Notes under the pieces: model-generated
What the model was told of the DNA's origin: nothing
Database searches by the model: none
Seen by the model: the letters and a program-made list of their open reading frames with translations, nothing else
Position numbers and translations under genes: made by a program
In this document: in pieces, positions 8,631-19,385 of the stretch
Layout: every line of letters starts with the position of its first letter
How positions within the stretch are numbered: position 1 is the stretch's first letter
Source: Halomonas lysinitropha
Lineage (GTDB): Bacteria; Pseudomonadota; Gammaproteobacteria; Pseudomonadales; Halomonadaceae
Direction of reading: 5' to 3'
NCBI RefSeq assembly: GCF_902500215.1
Contig: NZ_CABVOU010000046.1
Location: 64,136 to 128,135 of the forward strand
DNA length: 64,000 nucleotides

Positions 8631-11381
8631 ATGGGTGACATCGCCAGAGAGATTCTGCCAGTCAATATCGAGGACGAGCTCAAGCAGTCGTACCTCGATT
8701 ACGCGATGAGCGTGATCATCGGCCGTGCGCTGCCTGACGTGCGCGATGGCTTGAAGCCGGTGCACCGGCGCGTGCTGTTTGCCATGCACGAGCTCGGCAA
8801 CGACTGGAACAAGCCGTACAAGAAGTCCGCCCGTGTGGTGGGCGATGTCATCGGTAAGTATCACCCGCATGGTGACAGCGCTGTCTATGACACCATCGTG
8901 CGCATGGCCCAGGACTTCTCGATGCGCCACGTGCTGGTCGACGGCCAGGGCAACTTCGGTTCCATCGACGGCGACAGTGCCGCCGCCATGCGTTACACCG
9001 AGGTGCGTATGGCCCGGCTCGCCCATGAGCTGCTGGCCGACCTGGAGAAGGATACCGTCGACTGGGTCGACAACTATGACGGAACCGAGCGCATTCCCGA
9101 TGTGCTGCCGACCAAGGTCCCCAACCTGCTGATCAACGGCTCGTCGGGTATCGCCGTGGGCATGGCGACCAACATCCCGCCGCATAACATGGCCGAGATC
9201 ATCAGCGCCTGTCTGGCGCTGATCGACGACTACACCCTCACCGTCGACGACCTGATCGAGCACGTGCCCGGCCCGGACTTCCCCACCGCCGGCATCATCA
9301 ACGGGCGCGCCGGCATCCTCGAGGCCTACCGCACCGGTCGCGGGCGCATCTATGTGCGGGCCCGCCACACCATCGAGCATGACGACAAGACCGGTCGCGA
9401 CCACATCATCGTCAACGAGCTTCCCTACCAGGTAAACAAGGCGCGACTGATCGAGAAGATCGCCGAGCTGGTCAAGGAGAAGAAGATCGAGGGGATCGCC
9501 GAGCTGCGCGACGAGTCCGACAAGGACGGCCTGCGGGTGGTGATCGAGGTCAAGCGCGGCGAGTCCGGCGAGGTGGTGGTCAACAACCTCTTTGCCCAGA
9601 CCCAGCTGCAGACCGTCTTCGGCATCAACATGGTGGCCATCGAGGATGGCCAGCCGAAGATCATGAACCTCAAGGAGATTCTCGAGGCCTTCATTCGCCA
9701 CCGCCGTGAGGTGGTGACCCGGCGTACCTTGTTCGAGCTCAAGAAGGCTCGCGAGCGCGGTCATATCCTCGAGGGCCTGGCCGTCGCCATCTCCAACATC
9801 GATGAGGTGATCGCGCTGATCAAGGCCTCGCCGAACGCCTCCGAGGCCAAGGAGAAGCTGCTGGCCCAGTCCTGGCAGCCGGGACAGGTCACCGCGATGC
9901 TGGAGCGTGCCGGGGCCACGTCGTGCAAGCCGGAGAACCTGGAGGAGGGCTTCGGCCTCAGCCAGACCGGCAGCGAGTACCGCCTGTCGCCGGCCCAGGC
10001 CCAGGCCATCCTCGAATTGCGCCTGCACCGCCTGACCGGTCTCGAGACCGAGAAGCTGCTCGACGAGTACCTCTCGATCCTCGAGAAGATCGCCGAGCTT
10101 ACCGCCATCCTGGCCTCCGCCGAACGGCTGCTCGAGGTGATCCGCGAAGAGCTGAATGCCGTTCGCGACCAGTTCAGCAACCCGCGCAAGACCGAGATCC
10201 AGGCCAGCCATCTCGACCTGCGCCTCGAGGACCTGATCGCCGAAGAGGACATGGTGGTCACGGTGTCGCGCACCGGCTACGCCAAGACCCAGCCGCTCTC
10301 CGACTACCACGCCCAGCGCCGCGGCGGGCGCGGCAAGTCGGCCACGGCCATGAAGGACGAGGACGTCATCGAGCACCTGCTGGTGGCCTCGACCCATGAC
10401 ACCGTGCTGCTGTTCTCCAATCGCGGCAAGGTCTACTGGCTCAAGGTCTACGAGATGCCCGTCGCCAGCCGAGGCTCGCGGGGCAAGCCGCTGGTCAACC
10501 TGCTGCCGCTGGACGAGGGCGAGGCGATCAACGCTATCCTGCCGGTGCGTGACTACCATGCCGACAACTACATCTTCTTCGCCACCGCTCGCGGCACCGT
10601 CAAGCGCACCAGCCTCGAGCAGTTCTCGCGGCCGCGTAGCGTCGGCCTGATTGCCATCGACCTGGATGAGGGCGACCGCCTGGTGGGTGCCGCCATTACC
10701 ACGGGCAGCGACCATGTCATGCTGCTCTCGTCCAACGGCAAGGCGATCCGCTTCGAGGAGTCCAACGTGCGTGCCATGGGCCGCACCGCCCGTGGCGTGC
10801 GTGGCATGCGGTTGCTCGGGAAGGCCGAGGTGATCAGCCTGATCATCCCGCAGAGCCAGCAGATCGATGCCGAGGCCGGTGTGGAAAGCGAGGCCGAGGT
10901 CGAGGCCGAGGAGGGGACGAGCGTCGAGAACGGCAACGGCGGCCAGATCTATATCCTCACCGCCAGCGAGAACGGCTATGGCAAGCGCACTCGCCTCGAG
11001 GAGTTCCCGCTGCGCGGGCGCGGCGGCCAGGGCGTGATCGCCATGCAGACCAGCGAACGCAATGGTGCCCTGGTGGCGGCCATGCAGGTCTACCCGACCG
11101 ACGAGATGATGCTGATCACCGACCGCGGCACCCTGGTGCGCACTCGCGTCGAGGAGGTCTCGATCACCTCGCGCAACACCCAGGGCGTGATGCTGATCCG
11201 TCAGGGCAACGACGAGAAGCTGGTCAAGACCGTACGCATCGACGAGCCCGAAGAGACCGTGGCGGCATCGCCGGAGGCGGTAGACGAGACCGACCAGGCC
11301 ACCGGCGCGGCGTCATCCGACGAGGGGGCGCCGACGGCCGGTGCGGAAGAAGATGCCGACGGTGAGCCAGACCAGGAATAA
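8631..11381 (+). CDS. gyrA: DNA gyrase subunit A
   Basis: 916 residues from ATG 8631, preceded by aaagga; an earlier in-frame ATG at 8589 would add 14 residues not found in GyrA. The breakage-reunion domain has the catalytic Tyr122 (AMRYTE). The quinolone-resistance region reads [13 protein letters not shown] with Ser83 and Asp87, numbered as in E. coli and apparently wild type. The GyrA box QRRGGRG precedes the C-terminal DNA-wrapping pinwheel. The tail is rich in Glu/Asp and there is an acidic insert ([15 protein letters not shown]) in the pinwheel region. Heads the serC-pheA-tyrA/aroA-cmk-rpsA run. Confidence 0.98.
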   Translation: MGDIAREILPVNIEDELKQSYLDYAMSVIIGRALPDVRDGLKPVHRRVLFAMHELGNDWNKPYKKSARVVGDVIGKYHPHGDSAVYDTIVRMAQDFSMRHVLVDGQGNFGSIDGDSAAAMRYTEVRMARLAHELLADLEKDTVDWVDNYDGTERIPDVLPTKVPNLLINGSSGIAVGMATNIPPHNMAEIISACLALIDDYTLTVDDLIEHVPGPDFPTAGIINGRAGILEAYRTGRGRIYVRARHTIEHDDKTGRDHIIVNELPYQVNKARLIEKIAELVKEKKIEGIAELRDESDKDGLRVVIEVKRGESGEVVVNNLFAQTQLQTVFGINMVAIEDGQPKIMNLKEILEAFIRHRREVVTRRTLFELKKARERGHILEGLAVAISNIDEVIALIKASPNASEAKEKLLAQSWQPGQVTAMLERAGATSCKPENLEEGFGLSQTGSEYRLSPAQAQAILELRLHRLTGLETEKLLDEYLSILEKIAELTAILASAERLLEVIREELNAVRDQFSNPRKTEIQASHLDLRLEDLIAEEDMVVTVSRTGYAKTQPLSDYHAQRRGGRGKSATAMKDEDVIEHLLVASTHDTVLLFSNRGKVYWLKVYEMPVASRGSRGKPLVNLLPLDEGEAINAILPVRDYHADNYIFFATARGTVKRTSLEQFSRPRSVGLIAIDLDEGDRLVGAAITTGSDHVMLLSSNGKAIRFEESNVRAMGRTARGVRGMRLLGKAEVISLIIPQSQQIDAEAGVESEAEVEAEEGTSVENGNGGQIYILTASENGYGKRTRLEEFPLRGRGGQGVIAMQTSERNGALVAAMQVYPTDEMMLITDRGTLVRTRVEEVSITSRNTQGVMLIRQGNDEKLVKTVRIDEPEETVAASPEAVDETDQATGAASSDEGAPTAGAEEDADGEPDQE

Positions 11382-11396
11382 GGACAGGCAACACTG

Positions 11397-12500
11397 ATGA
11401 CACGTCACTACAACTTCTGTGCCGGCCCGGCCGCGCTGCCCACGCTCGTTCTAGAGAGAGCCCGGGACGAGCTGCTGGACTACCAGGGTCGCGGCCTCTC
11501 GGTGATGGAGATGAGCCATCGCAGCGAGGCGTTCGTCGCCATCGCCGAGCGGGCCGAAGCCGACCTGCGCGAGCTGCTGGCCATTCCCGACCACTATCGG
11601 GTGCTCTTCACCCAGGGCGGGGCCAGCCTGCAGTTTGCTGCGGTGCCCTACAACCTGCTGGGGGCCGGCGGCACGCCCAACTTCCTGCATACCGGCATCT
11701 GGGGCAAGAAGGCGATCAGCGAGGCCCGCCATCTGTTCGGCGCTGTCCACCTGGCCGCCAGCAGCGAGGAGAACGGCCACAGTGCCGTTCCACGTCAGGA
11801 AGACATCGTTCTCTCCGAGGACGCCGCCTACCTGCACTACACCGCCAACGAGACCATCGGCGGTCTCGAGTTCGACTATATTCCCGAGGCGAGGCGGCCG
11901 GATGGCACACCGGTACCGCTGGTCTGCGACATGTCCTCGAGCCTTCTTTCCGGGCCCCTTGATGTCTCCCGGTTCGGCGTGATCTATGCCGGCGCCCAGA
12001 AGAACATCGGGCCCGCCGGCCTGGTGGTGGTGATCGTGCGCGATGACCTGCTGGACCAGGCCCGTGGCGACATGCCGTCACTCTTCGGCTACAAGACGCT
12101 CAGCGAGGCGGGCTCGATGGTCAACACCCCGGCGACCTACAGCTGGTACCTGGCGGGGCGCGTCTTTGACTGGTTGCAGCGCGATATCGGCGGGCTGGCA
12201 GCCATGGACGCCATCAACACCCGCAAGGCGGCCCGTCTCTATGCCGCCATCGACGGCAGCGGGCTCTATGCCAATCCGATCACGCTGCGCAACCGCTCGC
12301 GGATGAACGTGCCCTTCGTGCTTGCTGACCCCGGACTGGACCGTCCCTTCCTGGAGGAGGCCGAGGCGGCGGGGCTACTCAACCTCAAGGGACACCGCAG
12401 CGTCGGTGGCATGCGGGCCAGCCTCTACAACGCCGTGCCCGAAGCCGCCGTCGAGGCCTTGATCGACTTCATGGCCGATTTCGAGAAGCGGCATGGGTAA
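11397..12500 (+). CDS. serC: Phosphoserine aminotransferase
   Basis: 367 residues, PLP-dependent class V aminotransferase. Starts MTRHYNFCAGPAALP as SerC does; the PLP lysine is K202 in YAGAQKNIGPAG. Converts 3-phosphohydroxypyruvate plus glutamate to phosphoserine (serine synthesis) and also acts in pyridoxal phosphate synthesis. Starts 15 bases after gyrA with an aaggacagg sequence upstream. The 3' flank carries a perfect inverted repeat before pheA. Confidence 0.97.
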   Translation: MTRHYNFCAGPAALPTLVLERARDELLDYQGRGLSVMEMSHRSEAFVAIAERAEADLRELLAIPDHYRVLFTQGGASLQFAAVPYNLLGAGGTPNFLHTGIWGKKAISEARHLFGAVHLAASSEENGHSAVPRQEDIVLSEDAAYLHYTANETIGGLEFDYIPEARRPDGTPVPLVCDMSSSLLSGPLDVSRFGVIYAGAQKNIGPAGLVVVIVRDDLLDQARGDMPSLFGYKTLSEAGSMVNTPATYSWYLAGRVFDWLQRDIGGLAAMDAINTRKAARLYAAIDGSGLYANPITLRNRSRMNVPFVLADPGLDRPFLEEAEAAGLLNLKGHRSVGGMRASLYNAVPEAAVEALIDFMADFEKRHG

Positions 12501-12510
12501 GCTTCGATTT

Positions 12511-12574
12511 GGGGTCAGACCCTTAAATGGACTTAGGGGTCTTTATCCCAAAGTCCATTTAAGGGTCTGACCCC
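12511..12574. repeat. Perfect 24-bp inverted repeat between serC and pheA
   Basis: Arms 12511-12534 and 12551-12574 are perfectly complementary over 24 bases, separated by 16 bases. Each outer end reads ggggtcagaccctt when read inward. The AT content of the inner arm differs from the flanking genes. The outer motif resembles short palindromic units often seen in proteobacterial intergenic regions, sometimes near REP-associated transposases; no transposase is present here. A hairpin of this strength could affect serC-pheA transcript processing or termination. Confidence 0.9.
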
Positions 12575-12603
12575 GATGACTCAACTAACTCAGGGGACAA
12601 AAA

Positions 12604-13695
12604 ATGACCGACACCCCCAAAAACCTCGAAGCGCTCCGCCAGCGCATCGATGCCCTGGACAACGACATCCTGCGCCTGATCAGCGAACGGGCGGCCTCCG
12701 CTCAACAGGTGGCCGAGATCAAGGCGGACCATGAACCCGGTTCGGTCTTCTACCGGCCCGAACGCGAGGCCCAGGTGCTGCGCCGGATCATGGAGCTCAA
12801 CAAGGGCCCCCTGGACAGCGAGGAGATGGCGCGGCTGTTCCGCGAGATCATGTCGGCCTGCCTGGCTCTCGAGCAGCCGGTCAAGGTCGCCTACCTGGGG
12901 CCGGAGGGCACCTTCACCCAGCAGGCTACCATCAAGCACTTCGGCGAGAGTGCGATCAGCCTGCCGATGGCCGCCATCGATGAGGTGTTCCGCGAGGTAG
13001 AGGCCGGCGCCGTCAACTACGGCGTGGTGCCGGTGGAGAACTCCACCGAGGGGGTGATCAACCATACCCTGGATTCCTTCATGGACTCCGGGCTTCGCAT
13101 CTGCGGCGAGGTGGTGCTGCGTATCCACCACCATCTGCTGGTGGCCGAGACCACGCGTCGGGACAAGGTGTCACGGATCTACTCCCATCCGCAGTCCTTC
13201 GCCCAGTGTCGCAAGTGGATCGACGCCCACTTCCCCCAGGCCGAGCGGGTGCCGGTCTCCTCCAACGCCGAGGCTGCTCGCCTGGTCAAGACCGAGTGGC
13301 ACAGCGCCGCCATCGCCGGCGACATGGCCGCCAAGCTCTACGGGCTCGCCAGGCTGGCCGAGAAGATCGAGGACCGGCCGGACAACTCGACCCGCTTCCT
13401 GATCATCGGTAACCAGGATGTGCCCATCTCGGGCGAGGACAAGACGTCGCTGGTGGTCGCCATGCGCAACCAGCCGGGGGCCCTGCACGACCTGCTCGAG
13501 CCCTTCCATCGCCACCAGATCGACATGACGCGCCTCGAGACGCGCCCGTCGCGCACCGGCGTGTGGAACTACGTGTTCTTCATCGACTTCAAGGGGCATC
13601 GCGAGGAGCCGCGCGTCGCGGCCATGCTCGAGGAGGTCCAGCTGCGTGCGGCCGAGGTGAAGGTGCTCGGCTCCTACCCGGTGGGCGTGCTCTAG
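12604..13695 (+). CDS. pheA: Chorismate mutase / prephenate dehydratase (P-protein)
   Basis: 363 residues. Chorismate mutase (AroQ helices) ~1-90 (LEALRQRIDALDNDILRLI), prephenate dehydratase ~93-275 (YLGPEGTFTQQA, SNAEAARLV, DNSTRFLII), and a C-terminal ACT domain ~280-360 (RNQPGALHDLLEPF) for phenylalanine feedback. Converts chorismate to phenylpyruvate. The stop codon lies 2 bases before the tyrA-aroA start, indicating coupling. In pseudomonads hisC usually sits between these genes; it is absent here. Confidence 0.97.
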   Translation: MTDTPKNLEALRQRIDALDNDILRLISERAASAQQVAEIKADHEPGSVFYRPEREAQVLRRIMELNKGPLDSEEMARLFREIMSACLALEQPVKVAYLGPEGTFTQQATIKHFGESAISLPMAAIDEVFREVEAGAVNYGVVPVENSTEGVINHTLDSFMDSGLRICGEVVLRIHHHLLVAETTRRDKVSRIYSHPQSFAQCRKWIDAHFPQAERVPVSSNAEAARLVKTEWHSAAIAGDMAAKLYGLARLAEKIEDRPDNSTRFLIIGNQDVPISGEDKTSLVVAMRNQPGALHDLLEPFHRHQIDMTRLETRPSRTGVWNYVFFIDFKGHREEPRVAAMLEEVQLRAAEVKVLGSYPVGVL

Positions 13696-13697
13696 GC

Positions 13698-15995
13698 ATG
13701 ACAGTAGCGCTTCGCGAGTCACGCATCCTGATCGTCGGCCTGGGGTTGATCGGCGGCTCGCTGGCCGCCGCCCTTCGACAGGCGGGCTTCGGGCGCCTCG
13801 ATAGCCATGAAGCCGGCGTGGGGGGGGCGGTTGAGAGAGCCGAGATCCTCGCCTGCGATCCGGATGCCGACGAGATCGCCCGCGGCATTGAGATGGGCCT
13901 GATCGATCGCGGCGACACCCGTCTCGAGACGATGGTCGAGGGCGCGACCCTGGTGGTGCTGGCCGTGCCCGTGCTGGCCATGGCCGGTGTCATGAAGGCC
14001 CTGGCCGCCTGCCTGGATCGCGCCGCCCCGACTGTCGTTGTCACCGATGTGGGCAGCACCAAGGCGGCGATCCGCGAGGCCGCCGTGGCTGCCTTCGGGC
14101 GCATGCCGGCCAGCCTGGTGCTCGGCCATCCCATCGCCGGCTCGGAGAAGAGCGGAGTCGCGGCCGCCGATCCCGAGCTCTATGCAGGCCACAAGGTGAT
14201 TCTCACCCCCGAGCCGGATACCGACCCGGCCGCCACGGCCAGGGTGCGCGCGCTCTGGGCAACCACCGGAGCCGAGGTGCTGGAGATGGACGTGGCGCGC
14301 CATGATCAGGTGCTGGCACGGACCAGCCATCTCCCGCACCTGCTGGCCTTCTCGCTGGTGGACACCCTGGCCCGCCAGGACGAGCGCCTGGAGATCTTTC
14401 GCTACGCCGCCGGCGGCTTTCGCGACTTTACCCGCATCGCCGGCAGCGACCCGGTGATGTGGCGGGATATCTTCATCGCCAATCGCGACGCCGTCCTCGC
14501 CTCGCTTGACGACTTCGACGTCGGCATTGCCCGGCTGCGGCGCGCGGTGGAGCGCGGTGACGGCGATGCCATGCTGGCGACTTTCGACCGGGCGAGTCAC
14601 GCACGACACTATTTCGAATCCCTGCTCAACCAGACCAGCTATCAGGCGGAGTATCAGATGCAACAACACGGCAAGCTGCGCTATCGGGTGAGTCCCGGCG
14701 GTGGTGTTATCGGGCGAATTCGCGTGCCCGGCGACAAGTCGATCTCCCACCGCTCCATCATGCTCGGGGCGCTGGCCGAGGGCGTCACCGAGGTGAAGGG
14801 CTTTCTCGAGGGCGAGGATAGCCTGGCCACCCTGCAGGCCTTTCGCGAGATGGGCGTGGCCATTGAAGGCCCGCATCAGGGGCGGGTCACCGTGCATGGC
14901 GTGGGCATGCAGGGCCTCAAGGCACCTTCCGGACCGCTCTACGTGGGCAATGCCGGTACCGCCATGCGACTGTTTGCCGGGTTGCTGGCCGGCCAGGCGT
15001 TCGATACCGAGCTGACCGGAGATGCCTCGCTGACCCGGCGGCCCATGGGGCGGGTGGCCGATCCACTGCGCCTCATGGGCGCCGAGATCGATACCGCCGA
15101 GGGAGGGCGTCCGCCGCTGCATATCCACGGCGGCAAGGCGCTCAAGGGCATCCGCTACGACATGCCCATGGCCAGCGCCCAGGTGAAGTCCTGCCTGCTG
15201 CTGGCCGGCCTGTATGCCGAGGGCGAGACGCGGGTGCGCGAGCCGGCGCCGACCCGGGACCATACCGAACGCATGCTGTCAGGCTTCGGTTACGAGGTGC
15301 ATCGCGACGGCGACACCTGCTGGCTGCAGGGCGGGGGCCAGCTGATCGCCGCGCCCATCGATGTGCCCAGCGACGTCTCGTCCGCCGCCTTCTTCCTGGT
15401 GGCGGCGGCCATCACCCCGGGGGCGGACCTGGTACTCGAACATGTCGGCATCAACCCGACCCGTATCGGCGTGATCAATATCCTCCAGCTGATGGGCGCT
15501 GACCTGCGCCTGGAGAACGAACACGAGGTGGGCGGCGAGCCGGTGGCCGATCTGCATATCCGCTACGCGCCGCTCAAGGGCATCGATATCCCCGTCGATC
15601 AGGTGCCGTTGGCCATCGACGAGTTCCCGTCGCTGTTCGTGGCCGCGGCCAATGCCGAAGGTACGACGCGCCTGCGGGGCGCCGAGGAACTGCGCGTCAA
15701 GGAGTCCGACCGTCTGCAGGCCATGGCCGATGGCCTGGCCACGCTGGGTGTGACGCACACCCTGTACGAGGATGGCATCGAGATCATCGGCGGTCACTAT
15801 GGCGGCGGGCGGATCGACAGCCTGGGGGATCATCGCATCGCCATGGCCTTCACCGTCGCCGCCCTGCGCGCTGGCGGTGAGATCGTCATCGACGACTGCG
15901 CCAACGTGGCCACCTCCTTCCCCGGCTTTATCGACCTGGCACGTCGAGTCGGGCTGAGCCTTGTCGAAGAATCGTCCAGCGAGGAAGGCACATGA
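13698..15995 (+). CDS. tyrA-aroA: Bifunctional prephenate dehydrogenase / EPSP synthase (TyrA-AroA fusion)
   Basis: 765 residues from ATG 13698. The N-terminal ~300 residues are prephenate dehydrogenase with NAD-binding GLGLIGGS (14-21) and [10 protein letters not shown]. From ~residue 330 follows 5-enolpyruvylshikimate-3-phosphate synthase ([34 protein letters not shown]). The fusion makes the tyrosine-branch enzyme and chorismate-pathway step 6 in one polypeptide, as in pseudomonads. Oddity: about 16 residues ([16 protein letters not shown]) are inserted after the Rossmann first helix, encoded partly by a run of eight G at 13820-13827. Overlaps cmk by four bases (ATGA). Confidence 0.95.
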   Translation: MTVALRESRILIVGLGLIGGSLAAALRQAGFGRLDSHEAGVGGAVERAEILACDPDADEIARGIEMGLIDRGDTRLETMVEGATLVVLAVPVLAMAGVMKALAACLDRAAPTVVVTDVGSTKAAIREAAVAAFGRMPASLVLGHPIAGSEKSGVAAADPELYAGHKVILTPEPDTDPAATARVRALWATTGAEVLEMDVARHDQVLARTSHLPHLLAFSLVDTLARQDERLEIFRYAAGGFRDFTRIAGSDPVMWRDIFIANRDAVLASLDDFDVGIARLRRAVERGDGDAMLATFDRASHARHYFESLLNQTSYQAEYQMQQHGKLRYRVSPGGGVIGRIRVPGDKSISHRSIMLGALAEGVTEVKGFLEGEDSLATLQAFREMGVAIEGPHQGRVTVHGVGMQGLKAPSGPLYVGNAGTAMRLFAGLLAGQAFDTELTGDASLTRRPMGRVADPLRLMGAEIDTAEGGRPPLHIHGGKALKGIRYDMPMASAQVKSCLLLAGLYAEGETRVREPAPTRDHTERMLSGFGYEVHRDGDTCWLQGGGQLIAAPIDVPSDVSSAAFFLVAAAITPGADLVLEHVGINPTRIGVINILQLMGADLRLENEHEVGGEPVADLHIRYAPLKGIDIPVDQVPLAIDEFPSLFVAAANAEGTTRLRGAEELRVKESDRLQAMADGLATLGVTHTLYEDGIEIIGGHYGGGRIDSLGDHRIAMAFTVAALRAGGEIVIDDCANVATSFPGFIDLARRVGLSLVEESSSEEGT

Positions 15996-16696
15996 GCACG
16001 ACGTCCGCTGCGAACGCGCCTCCCATCCTGACCATCGACGGCCCGGGCGGGGCCGGCAAGGGCACCATCAGCCGCCTGATCGCCGAGCGGCTGGGCTGGC
16101 ACCTGCTGGACAGCGGGGCGCTCTATCGCCTGACCGCGCTGGCCGCCGTGAAACATGAGGTGCCGCTGGACGACGAGGCCGGCCTGGCCGAGGTGGCGCG
16201 CGACCTCGATGTGGTCTTCATCGCCGAGGAGGACGCCACCACCGTATTGCTGGAAGGGCAGGATGCCACGACCACGATCCGCACCGAGCAGGTGGGCGAT
16301 GCGGCCTCCCGGGTCGCCGCGCTGCCCGCGGTGCGCCAGGCCCTGCTGCAGCGTCAGCGCGACTTCCACCAGGTGCCCGGTCTGGTCGCCGATGGCCGCG
16401 ACATGGGCACCGTGGTATTCACGGAGGCACCGCTCAAGATATTTCTCACCGCGAGCGCCGAGGAACGGGCCCACCGCCGTCAGCGCCAGTTGCAGGACGC
16501 CGGGGTCGATGCTAGTCTATCGAGTCTTTTAAAGGAGATTCAGGCGCGCGATGCACGTGACACGCAGCGCAGTGTGGCCCCGCTCAAGCCGGCCGATGAT
16601 GCCATCACGCTTGACACCACGCGCCTGACGATACCGGAAGTGGTGGATCGGCTGACGGAACTGCTGACCGAGCGCGGTCTGGCCCCCGACACCTGA
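15992..16696 (+). CDS. cmk: Cytidylate kinase
   Basis: 234 residues; P-loop [14 protein letters not shown] near the N-terminus, [10 protein letters not shown] and the [14 protein letters not shown] lid/adenine block. Phosphorylates CMP and dCMP using ATP. The ATG overlaps the tyrA-aroA stop as ATGA, and rpsA follows, as in most gammaproteobacteria. Confidence 0.97.
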   Translation: MSTTSAANAPPILTIDGPGGAGKGTISRLIAERLGWHLLDSGALYRLTALAAVKHEVPLDDEAGLAEVARDLDVVFIAEEDATTVLLEGQDATTTIRTEQVGDAASRVAALPAVRQALLQRQRDFHQVPGLVADGRDMGTVVFTEAPLKIFLTASAEERAHRRQRQLQDAGVDASLSSLLKEIQARDARDTQRSVAPLKPADDAITLDTTRLTIPEVVDRLTELLTERGLAPDT

Positions 16697-16890
16697 CTCT
16701 CCCTTGCGGCGCCTCCGGCAGGATGTAATGGCGTGATCCGGCAATTTCTGGTTGTACACAATTAGCCGTGAGCCGGGTCAGGTCGAACCAGCGCTAACAT
16801 CCCCGGGGGCTTGGTAAATAAGGCCCGCACTCGCTGGTGGTGCGGAGAAGGCGGTAACGCCGTACTCAACGTTGATCACGTAGGAACATC

Positions 16891-18567
16891 ATGAGCGAAA
16901 GCTTTGCTGAGTTGTTTGAACAGTCTCTCCAGGACATCAACATGGAGCCGGGCGCGATTGTCCCGGCAACTATCGTCGACATCGACGGTGACTGGGTCAC
17001 CGTCAATGCCGGCCTGAAGTCAGAAGGTCAGATCCCCGCGGCCCAGTTCCGCGATGACAATGGCGAGCTGACCATCGCCATTGGCGATGAGGTTCATGTC
17101 GCCCTGGAAGCCGTCGAGGACGGGTTCGGCGAGACACGCCTGTCCCGCGAGAAGGCCAAGCGCGCCGAAGCGTGGAAGGTGCTGGAAGCCGCCTTCGAGA
17201 AGGAAGAGATCGTCAAGGGCGTGATCAACGGCAAGGTCAAGGGTGGCTTCACCGTCGACGTCGACTCCATCCGTGCCTTCCTGCCGGGTTCTCTGGTGGA
17301 TGTCCGCCCCGTGCGCGACACCACCCACCTCGAGAACAAGGAACTCGACTTCAAGGTCATCAAGCTCGACGCCAAGCGCAACAACGTCGTCGTGTCCCGT
17401 CGCGCCGTGCTCGAGGCCGAGAACAGCGCCGAGCGTGAAGCGCTGCTGGCGACGCTGCAGGAAGGTCAGCAGATCATCGGTATCGTCAAGAACCTCACCG
17501 ACTACGGCGCCTTCGTCGACCTGGGTGGCGTTGATGGCCTGCTGCACATCACCGACATGGCCTGGAAGCGCATCAAGCATCCGAGCGAAATCGTGGCAGT
17601 CGGCGACGAGATCAACGTCAAGGTGCTCAAGTTCGATCGAGAGCGCAATCGCGTTTCCCTGGGCTTGAAGCAACTGGGCGAGGATCCGTGGGTCAACATC
17701 AAGGATCGTTACCCGGAAGGCACCAAGGTGCATGCCACTGTCACCAACCTCACCGACTACGGCTGCTTCGCCGAGCTGGAAGAGGGTGTCGAGGGGCTGG
17801 TCCACGTCTCCGAGATGGACTGGACCAACAAGAACATCCATCCGTCCAAGGTCGTGCAGGTCGGCGACGATGTGGACGTCATGGTGCTGGACATCGACGA
17901 GGAGCGTCGCCGCATCTCCCTGGGCATCAAGCAGTGCACCACCAATCCGTGGGAAGACTTCAACGCGCGCTACAACAAGGGTGACCGCGTCACCGGCACC
18001 ATCAAGTCGATCACCGACTTCGGTATCTTCATTGGCCTGGAAGGCGGTATCGACGGCCTGGTGCACCTCTCCGACATCTCCTGGACCGACACCGGCGAGG
18101 AAGCCGTTCGCCAGTTCAAGAAGGGCGACGAGGCGGAAGCCGTTATCCTCTCGATCGATCCGGAGCGTGAGCGCATCTCGCTGGGCATCAAGCAGCTCGA
18201 TACCGACCCGGTGTCCGAGTTCCTGGCCGTCAACGACAAGGGCTCCATCGTCACCGGCCGCGTGATCGAGGTCGATGCCAAGGAAGCCCAGGTCGAGCTG
18301 GCCACCGATGTCGTCGCCGTACTCAAGGCCTCCGAGATCAGCGCCGACCGCGTCGAGGATGCCCGCAACGTGCTGAGCGAGGGCGACAGCGTCGAAGCCC
18401 GCATCATCGGGGTCGACCGCAAGAATCGTCAGATCGCCTTGTCCATCAAGGCCAAGGATCAGGACGACACGCGTCAGAACCTCAAGAAGCTGCGCGAGGA
18501 GTCGCCTGAGAGCGGTGGTCCGACCACCATCGGTGACCTTATCAAGCAGCAGATGGGCCAGGACTGA
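16891..18567 (+). CDS. rpsA: 30S ribosomal protein S1
   Basis: 558 residues with six S1 RNA-binding repeats; the later ones repeat the pattern [18 protein letters not shown] and [19 protein letters not shown]. Starts [13 protein letters not shown] like other gammaproteobacterial S1. Needed for translation initiation on structured mRNAs. The 194-base leader after cmk has room for its own promoter and for S1 autoregulation; I could not define either. The integration host factor gene ihfB, commonly next, is not present. Confidence 0.98.
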   Translation: MSESFAELFEQSLQDINMEPGAIVPATIVDIDGDWVTVNAGLKSEGQIPAAQFRDDNGELTIAIGDEVHVALEAVEDGFGETRLSREKAKRAEAWKVLEAAFEKEEIVKGVINGKVKGGFTVDVDSIRAFLPGSLVDVRPVRDTTHLENKELDFKVIKLDAKRNNVVVSRRAVLEAENSAEREALLATLQEGQQIIGIVKNLTDYGAFVDLGGVDGLLHITDMAWKRIKHPSEIVAVGDEINVKVLKFDRERNRVSLGLKQLGEDPWVNIKDRYPEGTKVHATVTNLTDYGCFAELEEGVEGLVHVSEMDWTNKNIHPSKVVQVGDDVDVMVLDIDEERRRISLGIKQCTTNPWEDFNARYNKGDRVTGTIKSITDFGIFIGLEGGIDGLVHLSDISWTDTGEEAVRQFKKGDEAEAVILSIDPERERISLGIKQLDTDPVSEFLAVNDKGSIVTGRVIEVDAKEAQVELATDVVAVLKASEISADRVEDARNVLSEGDSVEARIIGVDRKNRQIALSIKAKDQDDTRQNLKKLREESPESGGPTTIGDLIKQQMGQD

Positions 18568-18613
18568 TAGCCACGGGGACTCTGTCCTCCTGCTCGGCTC
18601 TGCTTGGCAAGTC

Positions 18614-18641
18614 AAGACGCCGCCCCTCGGGGCGGCGTCTT
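18614..18641 (+). terminator. Rho-independent terminator after rpsA
   Basis: A 13-bp GC-rich stem (18614-18626 with 18629-18641) with a tight loop and a following ttgtg lies 47 bases after the rpsA stop. Confidence 0.8.
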
Positions 18642-18783
18642 TGTGATCGTTCAATGTCTTTCATGCGGCGAAACAACTCTTGCCACGCGAATTGCCATTG
18701 CTCTTGTTCGATCAGTTCTCCGGAACGACTTGTTTTCATGTGTTCCTATTGATAAACATGCCGCTAGATTTCCTGTATCCTGT

Positions 18784-18812
18784 TAGACGAATTTCGAAAC
18801 CATGTGCATAAT
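18784..18812 (+). promoter_or_regulatory. Putative promoter of mvaT
   Basis: TAGACG (18784-18789) and CATAAT (18807-18812) are separated by 17 bases, 68 bases before the mvaT start. The stretch 18650-18879 is visibly more AT-rich than the surroundings, which fits autoregulation by an AT-binding silencer. Nothing else is recognised between the rpsA terminator and mvaT. Confidence 0.4.
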
Positions 18813-18879
18813 GTTGCCAATGAAGTATTAAAAGGCAATAATGCCGCTGCATCCCGTCATCCCCGAAGGAACTCTTTAT

Positions 18880-19266
18880 ATGTCATCACTGCTTAGCAAC
18901 TACATGCAGATGGAACAGCAGCTCAAGCAACTCCAGTCGGAACTGGACAAGCTGCAGAACGACGACCGCCTCAAGGCCGAGCTCGAGTTCAAGGAAAAGC
19001 TCGAAGCGCTGATGCGCGAGTACAACAAGAGTGCCGCCGACGTCATCGCCCTCATCGACCCCAAGCCGGCCACGTCGAATCGTAGCAGTGCCGCGGCCCC
19101 GGCGACCGGTGGTACCCGCCGCAAGCGCAAGCTGAAGATCTACAAGAATCCCAATACCGGGGAAGTCGTGGAAACCCGCGGCGGTAATCAGAAGACCCTC
19201 AAGGCCTGGAAGGACGAACACGGCTCCGACACTGTCGAGTCCTGGCTGGTGCGTGTCGAGGAGTGA
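18880..19266 (+). CDS. mvaT: MvaT/MvaU-family H-NS-like xenogeneic silencer
   Basis: 128 residues from ATG 18880, preceded by gaagga at a 9-base distance; the frame extends upstream to 18841 without a ribosome site. The N-terminal coiled coil (MEQQLKQLQSELDKLQ to KEKLEALMREY) is the oligomerisation region. The C-terminal domain has the MvaT hallmark KIYKNPNTGEVVETRGGNQK followed by LKAWKDEHG, with the RGGN minor-groove contact and neighbouring lysines. It should coat AT-rich, horizontally acquired DNA and silence it. Followed by a small ORF resembling only its oligomerisation part. Confidence 0.93.
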   Translation: MSSLLSNYMQMEQQLKQLQSELDKLQNDDRLKAELEFKEKLEALMREYNKSAADVIALIDPKPATSNRSSAAAPATGGTRRKRKLKIYKNPNTGEVVETRGGNQKTLKAWKDEHGSDTVESWLVRVEE

Positions 19267-19326
19267 CTTGCGATACTTGAAGGCGCGCCGCCGTTCTTAC
19301 GGGCGTCGGCGTTGTTCCCGAGTACT

Positions 19327-19366
19327 GACGGAGGCCTGCTTCTCTCTTCCCGCCAAGGCCTCCGTC
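19327..19366 (+). terminator. Hairpin between mvaT and the following small ORF
   Basis: Perfect 11-bp arms (19327-19337 with 19356-19366) enclose an 18-base loop. No T-run follows, so it may be a processing or attenuation hairpin rather than a full terminator. Confidence 0.45.
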
Positions 19367-19385
19367 TCGACACGATTGGAAACCA

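Noticed and set aside
8556..10715. 719-codon minus-strand frame opposite gyrA
   Set aside because: Shadow of gyrA codon bias; no recognisable domain.
17020..18654. 544-codon minus-strand frame opposite rpsA
   Set aside because: Asp/Val/Leu pattern is the complement of S1 repeats and spans the rpsA terminator.
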